Source: Entoloma clypeatum
Lineage: Eukaryota > Basidiomycota > Agaricomycetes > Agaricales > Entolomataceae
Reading direction: 5' to 3'
Length of the DNA: 64,000 nt
NCBI GenBank assembly: GCA_963565915.1
Contig: OY751493.1
Location: 3,596,001-3,660,000 of the forward strand
In this document: one piece after another, positions 1 to 9,630 of the stretch
Numbering within the stretch: position 1 is the first letter of the stretch
Layout of the letters: the number at the start of each line of letters is the position of its first letter
Translations under genes and position numbers: made by a program
The notes under the pieces: generated by a model
Database searches by the model: none
The model's input: the letters and a program-made list of their open reading frames with translations, nothing else
Told to the model about the DNA's origin: nothing

Positions 1-54
1 GTACATGTAGGATGTAGTGAAAAAACCCTTATCGTGATATCGTGATATAATACA

Positions 55-1146
55 CTAGTTTTCTGACTCCGTACACCCGCAAGAGCAGATAGCTCTAACA
101 CCGCCGTTATACCACGCATTGTTCAAGTGTTTTCCCCGGGGAGGGTACGCATTAGTATAGGTATGTGGCTGAGTGAATTCTGGGGAGGAGGGAAATTTCT
201 GTGGGGCCTTTTCGGTCTCACCACTGGATGGGGGCTGATGCCACGGACGGTCGCATGCTGAGGCAAGCTCTGAAAGTGAAATGATGGGGATGCGTCTATA
301 AGGACGCGGTTGGAGTATCGGGATGGAGATATGTGATATGAGCTCTGGGGAGGGCGAAGGGGAGGGCGTTGATGATGAGATCAGTGGCGAATGTGTAAGT
401 GGCGATGAAGTGGCTTGAACGTGTCTGTCAAGAGTTTGGCTCGGCGATGATCCAAGAGAGGTTTGAGACGAAGATTCTGATATTGATGGCGATGATGACG
501 AAAATGACGATAACGATGAAGATGAAGATTGAATTGGGATCCCGTGGGCAGTCTCGTGGGGCTGCGGCAGACGAGAGGGGCTGACAGAGGATGGCGTTTT
601 TCTGAACGCGGCGTAGGTGCTGCGGCTGCTGCCCTGAAAAGAGAACGGGGAATCGGGGATATTGTATTGCTGTTGTTGGTCTCCAGAGCAGAAGTCTCCA
701 AATGTGTCCTCCGGCAGTGGCGCTGGTTCTGTTGGAGAATGCTCTGCCCAAAGACAAGATGACACGCGCTCTGGAGGGTCCCACATCACTGTGGACCATG
801 CATTTGAGCGCGTGGGCTGGACAAACGTCTTACTGACGAACGGTTCATCATCGTATGGGCTGTCCACAGCCGGATCCATATAGTGCTGCTCGAAGTCCAT
901 CCAATCATTGCTTTCCTGGTGTGTCATCTCGACGAGAAAAGGGGGGCCGTGTGACGACGAAGAGGCACAGGTTCCACAATCGTAGGGGCGAGTGGATTTC
1001 CACCGATTGTGTAGATTGACAGAGGGATGAAACATACTTGTGGTGAGGATGTGAGATGTCACCCCATGCATGTAGAACGTCGAATGGGCGATGGAAGTCG
1101 ACTTTCTAAGGTCGGAATATGAAGGATGCACAAACTGGGTGGACAT
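55..1146 (-). CDS. Serine-rich protein of unknown function
   Basis: An uninterrupted 363-codon frame opens at an ATG (1144-1146) and ends at TAA near base 55. I do not recognise a family. The protein is low complexity: a serine-rich tract sits around residues 205-265, Pro/Ser-rich segments follow, and the C-terminus is cysteine-rich (CSCGC followed by acidic residues). I see no signal peptide, membrane span or catalytic motif. The length of the open frame and the biased but protein-like composition suggest a real gene, probably an intrinsically disordered regulatory protein. Introns could be missed at either end. Nothing in the neighbourhood points to a function. Confidence 0.5.
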   Translation of the reverse strand: MSTQFVHPSYSDLRKSTSIAHSTFYMHGVTSHILTTSMFHPSVNLHNRWKSTRPYDCGTCASSSSHGPPFLVEMTHQESNDWMDFEQHYMDPAVDSPYDDEPFVSKTFVQPTRSNAWSTVMWDPPERVSSCLWAEHSPTEPAPLPEDTFGDFCSGDQQQQYNIPDSPFSFQGSSRSTYAAFRKTPSSVSPSRLPQPHETAHGIPIQSSSSSLSSFSSSSPSISESSSQTSLGSSPSQTLDRHVQATSSPLTHSPLISSSTPSPSPSPELISHISIPILQPRPYRRIPIISLSELASACDRPWHQPPSSGETEKAPQKFPSSPEFTQPHTYTNAYPPRGKHLNNAWYNGGVRAICSCGCTESEN

Positions 1147-2134
1147 TGCGGGGCTAGAATAGTTTCCACGAAACGCGAAAGGTGGAAACTGCGTCGGAAA
1201 AGGTGGATAACGGGAAGGGAAAACGGCAGTTAAGACGCTTCACTTGGCGGTACGCTGAGAGCGAAGGGACTGCAGTTGGGTGACAGAAACCAGTGGAGCC
1301 TTTTTATCTATACCGTGGCGCCGGAATGGTGGCCACAGATACAGGTACCTTTATGAGAGCGGCCGAGGTGGAAGAACGATGGGAACCAGGTACGGCATGC
1401 TGTTCACCGTTATAGAGTTATGATGATGCGATGGGTGGGATGGTATGGATCTCATGGTCCGCAACACCTCGTTCACAGATATCTCGCGATTGTGGTGAAC
1501 GACCATTCATATCTGAGACTGCGAAGGCTTCGCCGCCGATCGGAGTGTAGATTACAGCAGACCTGGCCCGCAGTAACTTGTATGTCGAGAGAAGGCGCCC
1601 TCTCCTCGTGTTGACTACCCAGCAATGCCATAACAGCTTTTATGATCGCACCAACACCTCATCCCTGCGTAGTCATATCGAAGAGAAGCGACACAAGGTA
1701 AGTCCTCCTTCAGGTGACAAGGCCAGTTTGTGGCGGGCGCGCAGAACCAGCTTCTTGTCAGCAGGAACCGAGTGTTCAAATTGCCGAGACCACGGACTTG
1801 AGCTCTGCAGATGGGATTGTCAACGGGTAACCTTGAGACCATCGATGTACGTTAAACAAGTTGCAAAGGATCGATGTACATGCTCCTGATACAAGGGATA
1901 GCATGCGTAAAGGGAGTTACTATACGAATGGTTTCAAGGAATGGAAGTAGTGTGTGATCACAAGAACAATAACCAGAAAGGTCGACATCACAAAAACTGA
2001 CAAGAAAGTTGGCACCATATCTCCCCCCCCCTCCCCCCCCCTCTCTCTTCCTTCTGCAGTAGAATGCTCTGCAGATGGCTCCATATCGGTATGGACAAGG
2101 TGTGGCGACTAAACTTGAGCACCAGTGATATCTT
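1147..2134. other. Intergenic region with C-rich homopolymer runs
   Basis: About 1 kb between the start of the serine-rich gene and the end of the RRM-like gene. It has short overlapping frames on both strands but none with protein-like character. Two cytosine runs of about nine bases, separated by one T, lie at 2023-2041 and are followed by a CT-rich stretch. I see no RNA gene or repeat family. Confidence 0.5.
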
Positions 2135-3037
2135 TCACTCGGCGACAACCATGCCACCCATCGCTTTCTGGACTTCTCTGATGGCGTGGTCGATGCTGCC
2201 TCCCTGAGAGGGACTGCTTCCAGGACTGCCGTTACCGCCACTCAAGACTCGCGGCGCAAGGCCGGGATGTCTGACGCCTAAAGCCGCACCAAGCATCCTC
2301 TTGCCAGGATCGCCAATGCGGGGTCCGCCGTTGAGATCCGCATGCAAACTGGTTGTGATAATAGCGGGATCTGAAGATGGGACAGTCTGGGATCCGGTGA
2401 CGGCTTCACCCAGAGAGGAGCTGATGAGATAGTTGAGTGTAGGATGGGAAGGGAGGGAAGGTAGTGTGGGTGATGGCTCTCGGCCATTGACCACTTGGTG
2501 CTCGGGAATGGTGACTGGTAATCCTTGGTTGTTTCTGGGGTTGTTGATGGCGCTATTTGAGGGCAGTGACGAACCAGAAAGGCTGCGAGAGGCGGGGAAG
2601 ACAGAAACGGAGCCGGAGCGGGGGTTGTGGCTGCGTGAAGGATTGCTGCTGTGATGTCCACGCGAGTTTACGGTCTGAATGATGGTCTGTGCGTCGGGGC
2701 CGTCGTAGGGACGGATGGTAGCAGAAATGCCGGTGGTTGAAGAGGTGAAAATTGGGGGAGGGAAAGCAACGGTGCAAAGGTATGCGCGTTTCGCTGATGA
2801 GTTGAGTGAGCGAGGTGAGATGGAGGTCTGTCAAGGGTTGTACGCACCTACGAGAGGGTCTTGAAAGACGATGAGAAGACTGGTGTCATCCTTCCACTTG
2901 ATCTTAAAGCCTCCGTTGATGCTCTCATACTCGGAGAAAGCAGCCTGGATGTCCTTAGTCTTGAGTTCTTTTGGAAACCCGGTGAGGTAGAGGATACGAG
3001 TGACAGAAGCTGAAAGGCCAGCAAGCGAGGTCGCCAT
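2135..3037 (-). CDS. RRM-like nucleic-acid-binding protein (R3HCC1L-like fold)
   Basis: The start ATG is at 3035-3037. The first exon (about 68 codons) contains an RRM-like unit: beta-1 ILYLTGFPKEL, helix IQAAFSEYESINGGF, beta-3 FKIKWKDDTSLLIVFQDP. The phrase IKWxDDTxxLxVF is characteristic of the RRM-like domain of R3HCC1/R3HCC1L-type proteins and some fungal R3H-associated proteins. One intron lies near 2790-2845. The second exon is a long Ser/Pro/Asn-rich tail ending VQKAMGGMVVAE at the stop (2135-2137). The function is inferred to be RNA or nucleic-acid binding; the exact family is uncertain because no R3H domain is present here. It is tandem to, and downstream of, the EF-2 gene. Confidence 0.6.
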
Positions 3038-3174
3038 TGCAATGAAAACGAAGAAATGGGGAAACAGTTCAATGATTGATATCCAATCCATTAATTTACA
3101 ACCCATACAACCACACAGTTTCCCACGCTCAAAAATGTAATTGATCGAATACTGAAACACAACAACTCTCCGCT

Positions 3175-6100
3175 TTATAGCTTATCGTAGTATGTATCCA
3201 GGGGAGGAATTTCAGGCTGTCGCGTAACCTACGTTGAGGCGCTCTGCGGCTTGCAATCAAATGACCACTTACTTTCAGTCCCTTGCGAACACGGATCTTG
3301 GTCACAATTTCCTCCGTCTTGCTGCCTTTGTCCAGAGGTGCTGTTGACGTGTGATCAGTCCAGCATTCACTCAGGCGTGGCTTTCAACAACGTACATCCA
3401 GGCATGAGTTCCCAGTGATCGAACACGCTCTGGGGGAATGCTTGTCCCGCGGTGTGTGAACGCAGCTCGCCGTTGAAACCAAACGACTCATTGACAGGAA
3501 GATAAGCCTTCACGGTGAACATGGGTGTGCCTGGTCTCTGCTCTTCGCTGAAGACCTGACCACGACGCTTGTTGAGCACACTGTAGATGCCACCAATCGC
3601 GTTTTCGGGACATTGGATCTCAACTATCGAAAAGCAAGTGTGAGGGAGTTATGTTTCGCGTAAAAGCATCAACTTGCCAAGATATATAGGCTCTTGTAGC
3701 GCTGGCGTCGCGAGTAAGCAAGCAGCGTAACAGGCCCGACGCATGGTTGGGATAATTTGCCCTCCCCCACGGTGAATAGCATCAGCGTGTAACTATAATC
3801 GGGTATGAGAGAGGGAGAGATCACATGGTGAAACCTGATACTCACTGTTACATCGAGGACGTTGAAGCGAACCCCACGCATGTTCTCTTCAGCGCATACA
3901 CCTTCTTTCGTCGCCCACTGCAGTGCGGCTATACACGAATCTTTGATTTCGTTCAGGTATTGCACACCCTTCGTGACATCCACCAACAAATTGGGTCCCG
4001 TGGTGTCGGGACCGAAAGCCCAAATCTTCCTGGCATCGGTGACATCCCAACCAAATTCGTCTGCAAGGACACGCGCACGAAGTTTGAAATCGTCCCTAGC
4101 ACTGACTTTGCCACCTTCGATCGCTTTAGTCAGTTCTTCGTCAAGGGGCATCGCCTTTACATAGAGTCGGTTGTGCTTGTTCTGAGACTTCGAGAGCGCA
4201 ACTATGCTCGACTCAGCCTTCACTGACTCACGATACGGCACGACGGGGTCGGAGATCTTGAGAGGAACACCTGCATGATCATCTTGGAGATCCTGGAACG
4301 CGTTCAACAGAGGGTGAAAATGAAATGCGCCGGACGAACCTTCAAACAAATCTCAAGGTGGAGTTCTCCAGCACCAGCGACGATGTGCTCGCCGGTTTCT
4401 GAAATCCAGGCCTGCACGCAAGGATCGGATTTGGATAGACGTTTCAAACCTTCAACGAGCTTGGGAAGGTCGGCAGCATTCTTGACCTCAACAGCGACTT
4501 GAACGACAGGGGAGACGGAGAACCTCATGACCCTCATGTTATGAGCAGTTTCAGAACTCGTTAACGTTCCACTCTTGAGCAAGAACTGATCGATGCCGAC
4601 GAGCCCAATGATGTTTCCAGCCGGGCAGTCCTCGATAGGTTCAACATAACGTCCCATCATCAAAACAGTCCGTTGTATGGATTTGACGAAAAGATCTTCC
4701 TTCTTCCCCGGTAGATAATTGGGGCCTTGGATTCGGATCTTAGGCCCAGAACGTACTGTACCAGAGAACACACGCCCGAAAGCATAGAATCGACCCTTGT
4801 CAGAAGTGGGCACCATCTTGGAGACGTAAAGGACAAGAGGCCCCTTGGGGTCGCAGTCCCTGATACCGATAGCGGACTCGTCGTCCAGGGGACCCTCGTA
4901 AAGAGTCTCGACACGATATCTTTGTGCCGTGGCGGGAGAGGGGAGGTTGATGACGATCATCTCCAATAAGGAGTCACCAGCAGGAAGGAATTTGCGCATG
5001 ATAACCTTGAGCAGAGCCTTGCCTTCTAAGTCGCGCTCATCCGAAGCAAGTTTGACGTCAAGCTTGTCGAGCATGGGTGCGATGGAGTCCTTCTTGAAAT
5101 TCATGACGGCATCGAAGATTTTGTATATGGGATCAAGAACGAAAACGTTGAAAGCACGTTCGAGTGGTTTTCCGTCAGCAGAGATACCGGTGGTAGTCCA
5201 TTTACGAGTAGCAGGGTTGAAGTAGTTGTCGCCCCACAATTTCATCATCATCTTCTCTTTGTCAACGCCGAATTTCTTGCCATAACGGGCAGCGAATTGG
5301 CGAAGGGTAAAACCCCATCCATGTAAACCGGAGCCGAAAGCAACAGTGCCCTTGTCTGGGTAGACCTGGACATCACCGAGAGCAGCATCATGATATGTTG
5401 AAACGATGACGTTTACGCTTTCGATCGTGCGCTGGAAAGACTGGTAAAGGGATTCTTTGTTCACCTGGAGTTCAAGCAAGGCTCGGTCGACCTTGTTAAT
5501 GATGATGACGGGCTTTATCCGTTCGCCCAAAGCCTGCCTGAGGACAGTTTCTGTCTGTACACATACGCCTTCCACACAGTCGACGACGACGAGCGCGCCG
5601 TCGGTTACACGCAAAGCGGCGGTGACTTCGGATGAGAAGTCGACATGTCCCGGGGAATCAATCAAGTTGATCAGGAATTCATTACCTGGAGCACAAAGCA
5701 CGAAGCAGCTTAGCTTGGTAACAAACTTGGAATTAACGCGTACCGTCCGTTTTCTGTTTGATCGCTGGCAGTTCTTCCTTCTCTACCTCAAAATACATAG
5801 ATATAGCCGTCGACTTGATCGTGATACCGCGTTCCTTCTCGTCTTCTCGTGTATCGGTGAAGCGCATCTCTCCAGCTTTTGCTGAGGCGATAATTCCGGC
5901 TTTCGAGACCAGCGAGTCCGTAAGCGTAGACTTTCCATGATCGACTAGATATCAATGAAACTCATGAGAACTTTACACAGAAAGAGTCGTGATGCGAATG
6001 ATTATTCACCGTGAGCGATGACACTCATGTTACGAATATTGGTTGGGCGGTCCATAAGCTGTCGGACCTGATCTGCAATAACAATTGGGCAAAAAATGAG

Positions 6101-6235
6101 TTCCATGTCTGATTATGCAGAGGTCCCGATATGCAGGAGTCAATTAAGGCAACTCGCCTACTGTGAAGTTACTATCGACGGGACGATTGATTAGCTCAAA
6201 TCGCCAATCGAAGGGGGGATCGCGACTTACACCAT
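3175..6235 (-). CDS. EFT1: Elongation factor 2 (eEF2), translational GTPase
   Basis: Catalyses GTP-dependent ribosome translocation in the cytosol. All eEF2 landmarks are present: P-loop AHVDHGKST, switch [29 protein letters not shown], the diphthamide loop [16 protein letters not shown] with the modifiable histidine, and the C-terminal ending YYDKL. About 840 aa, full length. The universally conserved N-terminus [16 protein letters not shown] can only be built from a 5-nt first exon (6231-6235), a 14-nt second exon (6158-6171) and a third exon starting at 6072. Intron 2 (6073-6157) then has a GC donor (GCGAGT). A second GC-AG intron lies at 3624-3677 (donor GCAAGT). Other introns interrupt the frame near 5700-5745, 4275-4330, 3790-3845, 3345-3395 and 3210-3270. 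Divergent from the GNAT gene. Confidence 0.97.
6073..6230 (-). other. EF-2 introns 1 and 2 around a 14-nt microexon (GC-AG intron 2)
   Basis: Intron 1 is 6172-6230, with canonical donor GTAAGT and acceptor TAG. Exon 2 is 6158-6171. Intron 2 is 6073-6157, with donor GCGAGT and acceptor GCAG. The reading MV-NFTV-DQVRQ across the three exons matches the invariant eEF2 N-terminus. Using the nearby GTAGGC as a GT donor would shift the frame out of the family sequence. Confidence 0.85.
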
Positions 6236-6559
6236 GGCGTCGAACGGGTTTGTAGGGATTTGCTGGAAAGGTTTGTGGTCGATGACGCTTAGGGAGTACT
6301 GCGACAAACGATGATCTGCCCGTTGATTGTGAGGATTAAGGTTTCATTTCAAATTCCGATGATATTCCTTATCGATCAGTGATTAGGGCAGGTTAGATCG
6401 TCATTTGAGAGGAGAGTGTCTTCGAGTTCTACTATGTCGAGTCAAGTTCTCTCTATTTAGATTATGTCGAGTCATGGCTGTCCTCGAGTTCTCTCTATTT
6501 AGACTATGAGTCATGGCTGATTCATATTCAAGCTCGCAAAGAAATCACTTGCCTTGGTC
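6236..6559. promoter_or_regulatory. Shared divergent promoter region of EF-2 and the GNAT gene, with a short tandem repeat
   Basis: About 320 bp separate the EF-2 start (minus strand) from the acetyltransferase start (plus strand), so both promoters must lie here. The stretch 6446-6519 contains two near-identical copies of about 32-35 bp, each running from GTTCTCTCTATTTAGA to GTCATGGCTG. A third partial copy of the ACTATGTCGAGTC part lies just upstream (6431-6443). No TATA box stands out. Confidence 0.45.
6446..6519. repeat. Imperfect tandem repeat, two ~35-bp units
   Basis: Unit 1 (6446-6480) and unit 2 (6488-6519) share GTTCTCTCTATTTAGA and the ending GAGTCATGGCTG. Unit 2 lacks the TGTC found in unit 1. 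The repeat sits in the intergenic space before the GNAT gene. Confidence 0.7.
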
Positions 6560-7420
6560 ATGGCCAATTTCCAACTACTTCCTCTAGAAGTCAATTCTGC
6601 CACAGGAGAGCCATTCCTTCGGCTGCGAAGCCATACGAACATAATCATTACCCCTCCAAGACCAACCGACCTCTTTGATTATATCCCTCTTTTGAATGAC
6701 CCGCGAGTACATGAGACATTGATCGGTCCTCCGGTTCCGTATCTTCTTGGTGAATTTCAATTGTTGACCTTAGGTGGGATAACTTGATCCAAATTCACCA
6801 GAACACTCTCAAGCGTGGTTTAACATCGTGATTAAGCCGATCCAGGAGACGCTGGCCGAGCTTGAAGGTGCTCAAGGAGTCAAAGATCTGATCACGGTGG
6901 GAGATTGTCCGGTACGAGCTATACGGGAAATCAAGAAAGACGGCGAAGAGGTATACCTGGGGGACATTGGTATCTCAAGGTTCCTCGAAGGAAAACTGCT
7001 CGCGCTACCGAACCGCGAAGCCAGTGAGGAGGAGAGGAAAGAACATGAAGACCTGAACTCTTGCCGACAAGTCGGTGATCCAGACATCACATGGACAATC
7101 GGATGTAAGTGTAATAGGTTACCTCTGTTGTTCTGGTGCAAACCACTGAAAATATGTGAGATTACTTGGCACCGAGCCATCATGGTAAAGGTATCATGAC
7201 CGACGCACTCGAAACATTGCTATGGGACTGGGCGGTACCGAGGATGTCTGTCCATCATATTCGTGCTACAGCATTTCAAGGGAACCAAGGCAGCGTGAGG
7301 GTTTTCGAGAAGAATGGGTTTTTAATGACATCAACGTGGGACGACTACGTGATGCACAGGGGGAGGATGCGGGGGCTGCACATAATGGAGTGGGACAAGT
7401 CGAAGATAACGTCGAAATAG
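6560..7420 (+). CDS. GNAT-family N-acetyltransferase
   Basis: A predicted acetyl-CoA-dependent N-acetyltransferase of the RimJ/Acetyltransf_3 type, cytosolic. Start at ATG 6560 (MANFQLLPLE). Exon 1 reads TPPRPTDLFDYIPLLNDPRV, the usual opening of this family (a ligand-binding beta-alpha unit). An intron (about 6750-6801) joins PYLL to EHSQAWF. A second intron near 7105-7162 leads to the acetyl-CoA-binding loop LAPSHHGKGIMTDAL, which fits R/Q-x-x-G-x-G/A, followed by IRATAFQGNQGSVRVFEKNGF, the conserved asparagine-rich C-terminal part of the GNAT core. The stop is at 7418-7420. The substrate is unknown; many fungal paralogues of this type have never been assigned one. Confidence 0.88.
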
Positions 7421-7537
7421 GAAGAGATTTGCATATTAATTTCAATCTTGCGGGAGGATTTGTCCCACGGAAAGCCGTAAACTCAACCACCACATCCCGC
7501 TCGTCCTCAATCGTCTCCTTGTACCACTACTTCCGCC

Positions 7538-8768
7538 ATGCCTCCTCGAGGAAATGACGGCCTCGACTTCACTCCAATCCTCACCCACTATCTATTTCTT
7601 TTTACCACCGCCCTCGCAGTCGTAAGCATCACGTCCGATGACCAATGTTGTTTCGCTCATAACCCTCGCAGCTCGCATGGTTCGTAGCATTCATAGGTCA
7701 AGTCGTTGCCACTGCACGCTGTAAGTCCGGCTGGGCGATCCCTGTTGCCAGTTTCTCACCTGACCGAACCCTTCCAAAATAGTTGGCAATGGAAGAGTTG
7801 GCGTCCTGTGGTTTGCCATCTTCCTTCAGCTCTTCCTCATCGCTGGCGTCATCTATACCCTCGCAAGCGACTCAATAGCAATGCACCGTTTCCAGGTTTC
7901 CGTCTTTGGGTCAATCGCGATCGTTTTTGCCGTTATCGGTGTCAACCAAGGCATCTTCTCCGGCCAAGCCTCTCTTGACGCCATGGCCGCAGGCTGGCTT
8001 ATCTCGGCCATGGTTGACATATTATGGGTTCTCTATTTTACTTCCGAGGAAGATTCACTCGCACTTCATCTTTTCAACTCCATGGGCACAGGTGGTCTTA
8101 CCCCTCCTTCTCGACGTCGCAGGACACGCACGGCAAATTCGATTCATATGGCAGGCAATGGATACACAAACAATTACGCTTCAGGAGGCGGCGTCGAAGG
8201 TTACGACACGAAAATGGGCGTCATGGACAGCGTTGATCCTGGGATTAGAAGTCAAAACAGCTTTGGTGGAAGTCTGAATGAGGGTACCCAAAACAGGAGC
8301 ATGGGGGGCGTAACAGGTGGTGCTGGAAGCATTCACAATTCACCTTCTGGCGGAGGTACTGCCTCGATAGGTGGCGGCGATAACAGTGGTCCTCATTCAC
8401 CGTTGATGGCGGGTATTGGCGCTGGTGGTGCAGGAAGTGCGGCTGCATCAGATACCGCAGCGCCAGTAGACTCCTACTCATACAAAGCCAAAGCGCTCTA
8501 TGCATGTAAGTGATATCTGACTATTTCTCTCCTGAGAGTTTCGACACCTCTAAATACACGCATCAGATACCGCCTCATCTGATGACCCAAATGAGATATC
8601 ATTCTCGAAAGGCGAAACTCTTGACATCGTTGACAAGCAAGGGAAATGGTGGCAGGCAAAGAAAGCTGATGGAACATTAGGAAGTAAGCTGGCCTCCAGA
8701 TCCTCTTCTTACCCACAATTCATGACCTTCCACCAGTCGCGCCATCAAATTACCTACAGATCATCTGA
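7538..8768 (+). CDS. SHO1: SHO1-like osmosensor, four membrane spans plus SH3 domain
   Basis: A plasma-membrane adaptor of the HOG high-osmolarity MAPK pathway; in yeast its SH3 domain binds Pbs2. Start at ATG 7538 (MPPRGNDGLDFTPILTHY). Four hydrophobic segments follow: LFLFTTALAVLAWFVAFIG, LWFAIFLQLFLIAGVIYTLA, VSVFGSIAIVFAVIGVN and MAAGWLISAMVDILWVLYF. Next comes a Gly/Ser-rich linker and a C-terminal SH3 domain: ALYAYTASSDDPNEISFSKG, then WWQAKKADGTLG and PSNYLQII. Introns at about 7623-7673, 7722-7782, 8506-8567 and 8683-8736 give this reading. The stop TGA is at 8766-8768. The order and spacing match SHO1; the signalling role is taken from the family. Confidence 0.93.
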
Positions 8769-9630
8769 GGTTCACCTACAGTACGCATTTCAGATGTTGA
8801 TGTAACATCATTGAAAATCTAAACTATCGACATTGGGATAATGACACCTTGCTTACGCTTTCGTTCCTTCGACGAACACATTGTATTTAGTGCATCAGAA
8901 GTCATGTATTATGATTTTGTGATATACCAAAGTTATTTACAACTTTCCACCTCCAGAAACTAGATCATGGCGTCCTGCTATTCCTCGACGTTGGCCTCAC
9001 GTTCACCTGATACGTCGGACCCACGGAGCGACGGGTGTACAAATACCATTCAAACAAGAAAAAGATTCAAGGTTTTTTTCTCCCGGTTTCCGGGTGTTGG
9101 ACTTTATCATACTTACCATTCAGAATGGAGTGAATAGCGTTCCCTTGCCTCATGAAGATGCAGGGATCACAAATTTTCCTATGCCCTCTTGTAATGTCGC
9201 CAAATTATAGGAACATCGTCAATGGTAATTTACGATGGTGGGGTCTATGGTGGAGTTTGGCGCATATGCCGCCAATAAGTAACTAGTGGTCCCCAAAGCG
9301 CTTTCTCATGGACTTCCGCTTGAACAGGGAAAGCAATGAGTTGATTAAGGTAATAGAAAATAGGCCAAGTACGTGTGAAGCTACGATAAGGATGTGTTAT
9401 ATGGACATTGATATTATGAGGCGCAGAGTAAATTAGGGTGAATATCGTCAATGAAAAGGAATGGTACGAAAGCAGAGATGAGGCCGATAATGTATATGTC
9501 CCGAGATGACTCGATATTGAGGGAATAAGTACATTGCGCTGCAAACGGTGCAAATTTCAAAGAAGGACCGCGAAAAGACGGATTGAAGAACCGTTGGTGA
9601 ACAGTAAGCGAGTGTGGTGATTTTGTCCTT
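8769..9630. other. Intergenic region between SHO1 and the G-alpha-like gene
   Basis: About 860 bp between two convergent genes. Only short frames without recognisable features are present (for example a 102-codon frame on the minus strand at 9245-9553 with no family resemblance and a biased composition). It probably contains the two 3' untranslated regions and spacer. Confidence 0.5.

Noticed and set aside
9245..9553. A 102-codon minus-strand frame downstream of SHO1
   Set aside because: Biased composition, no start context and no recognisable domain; most likely chance in a 3' region.
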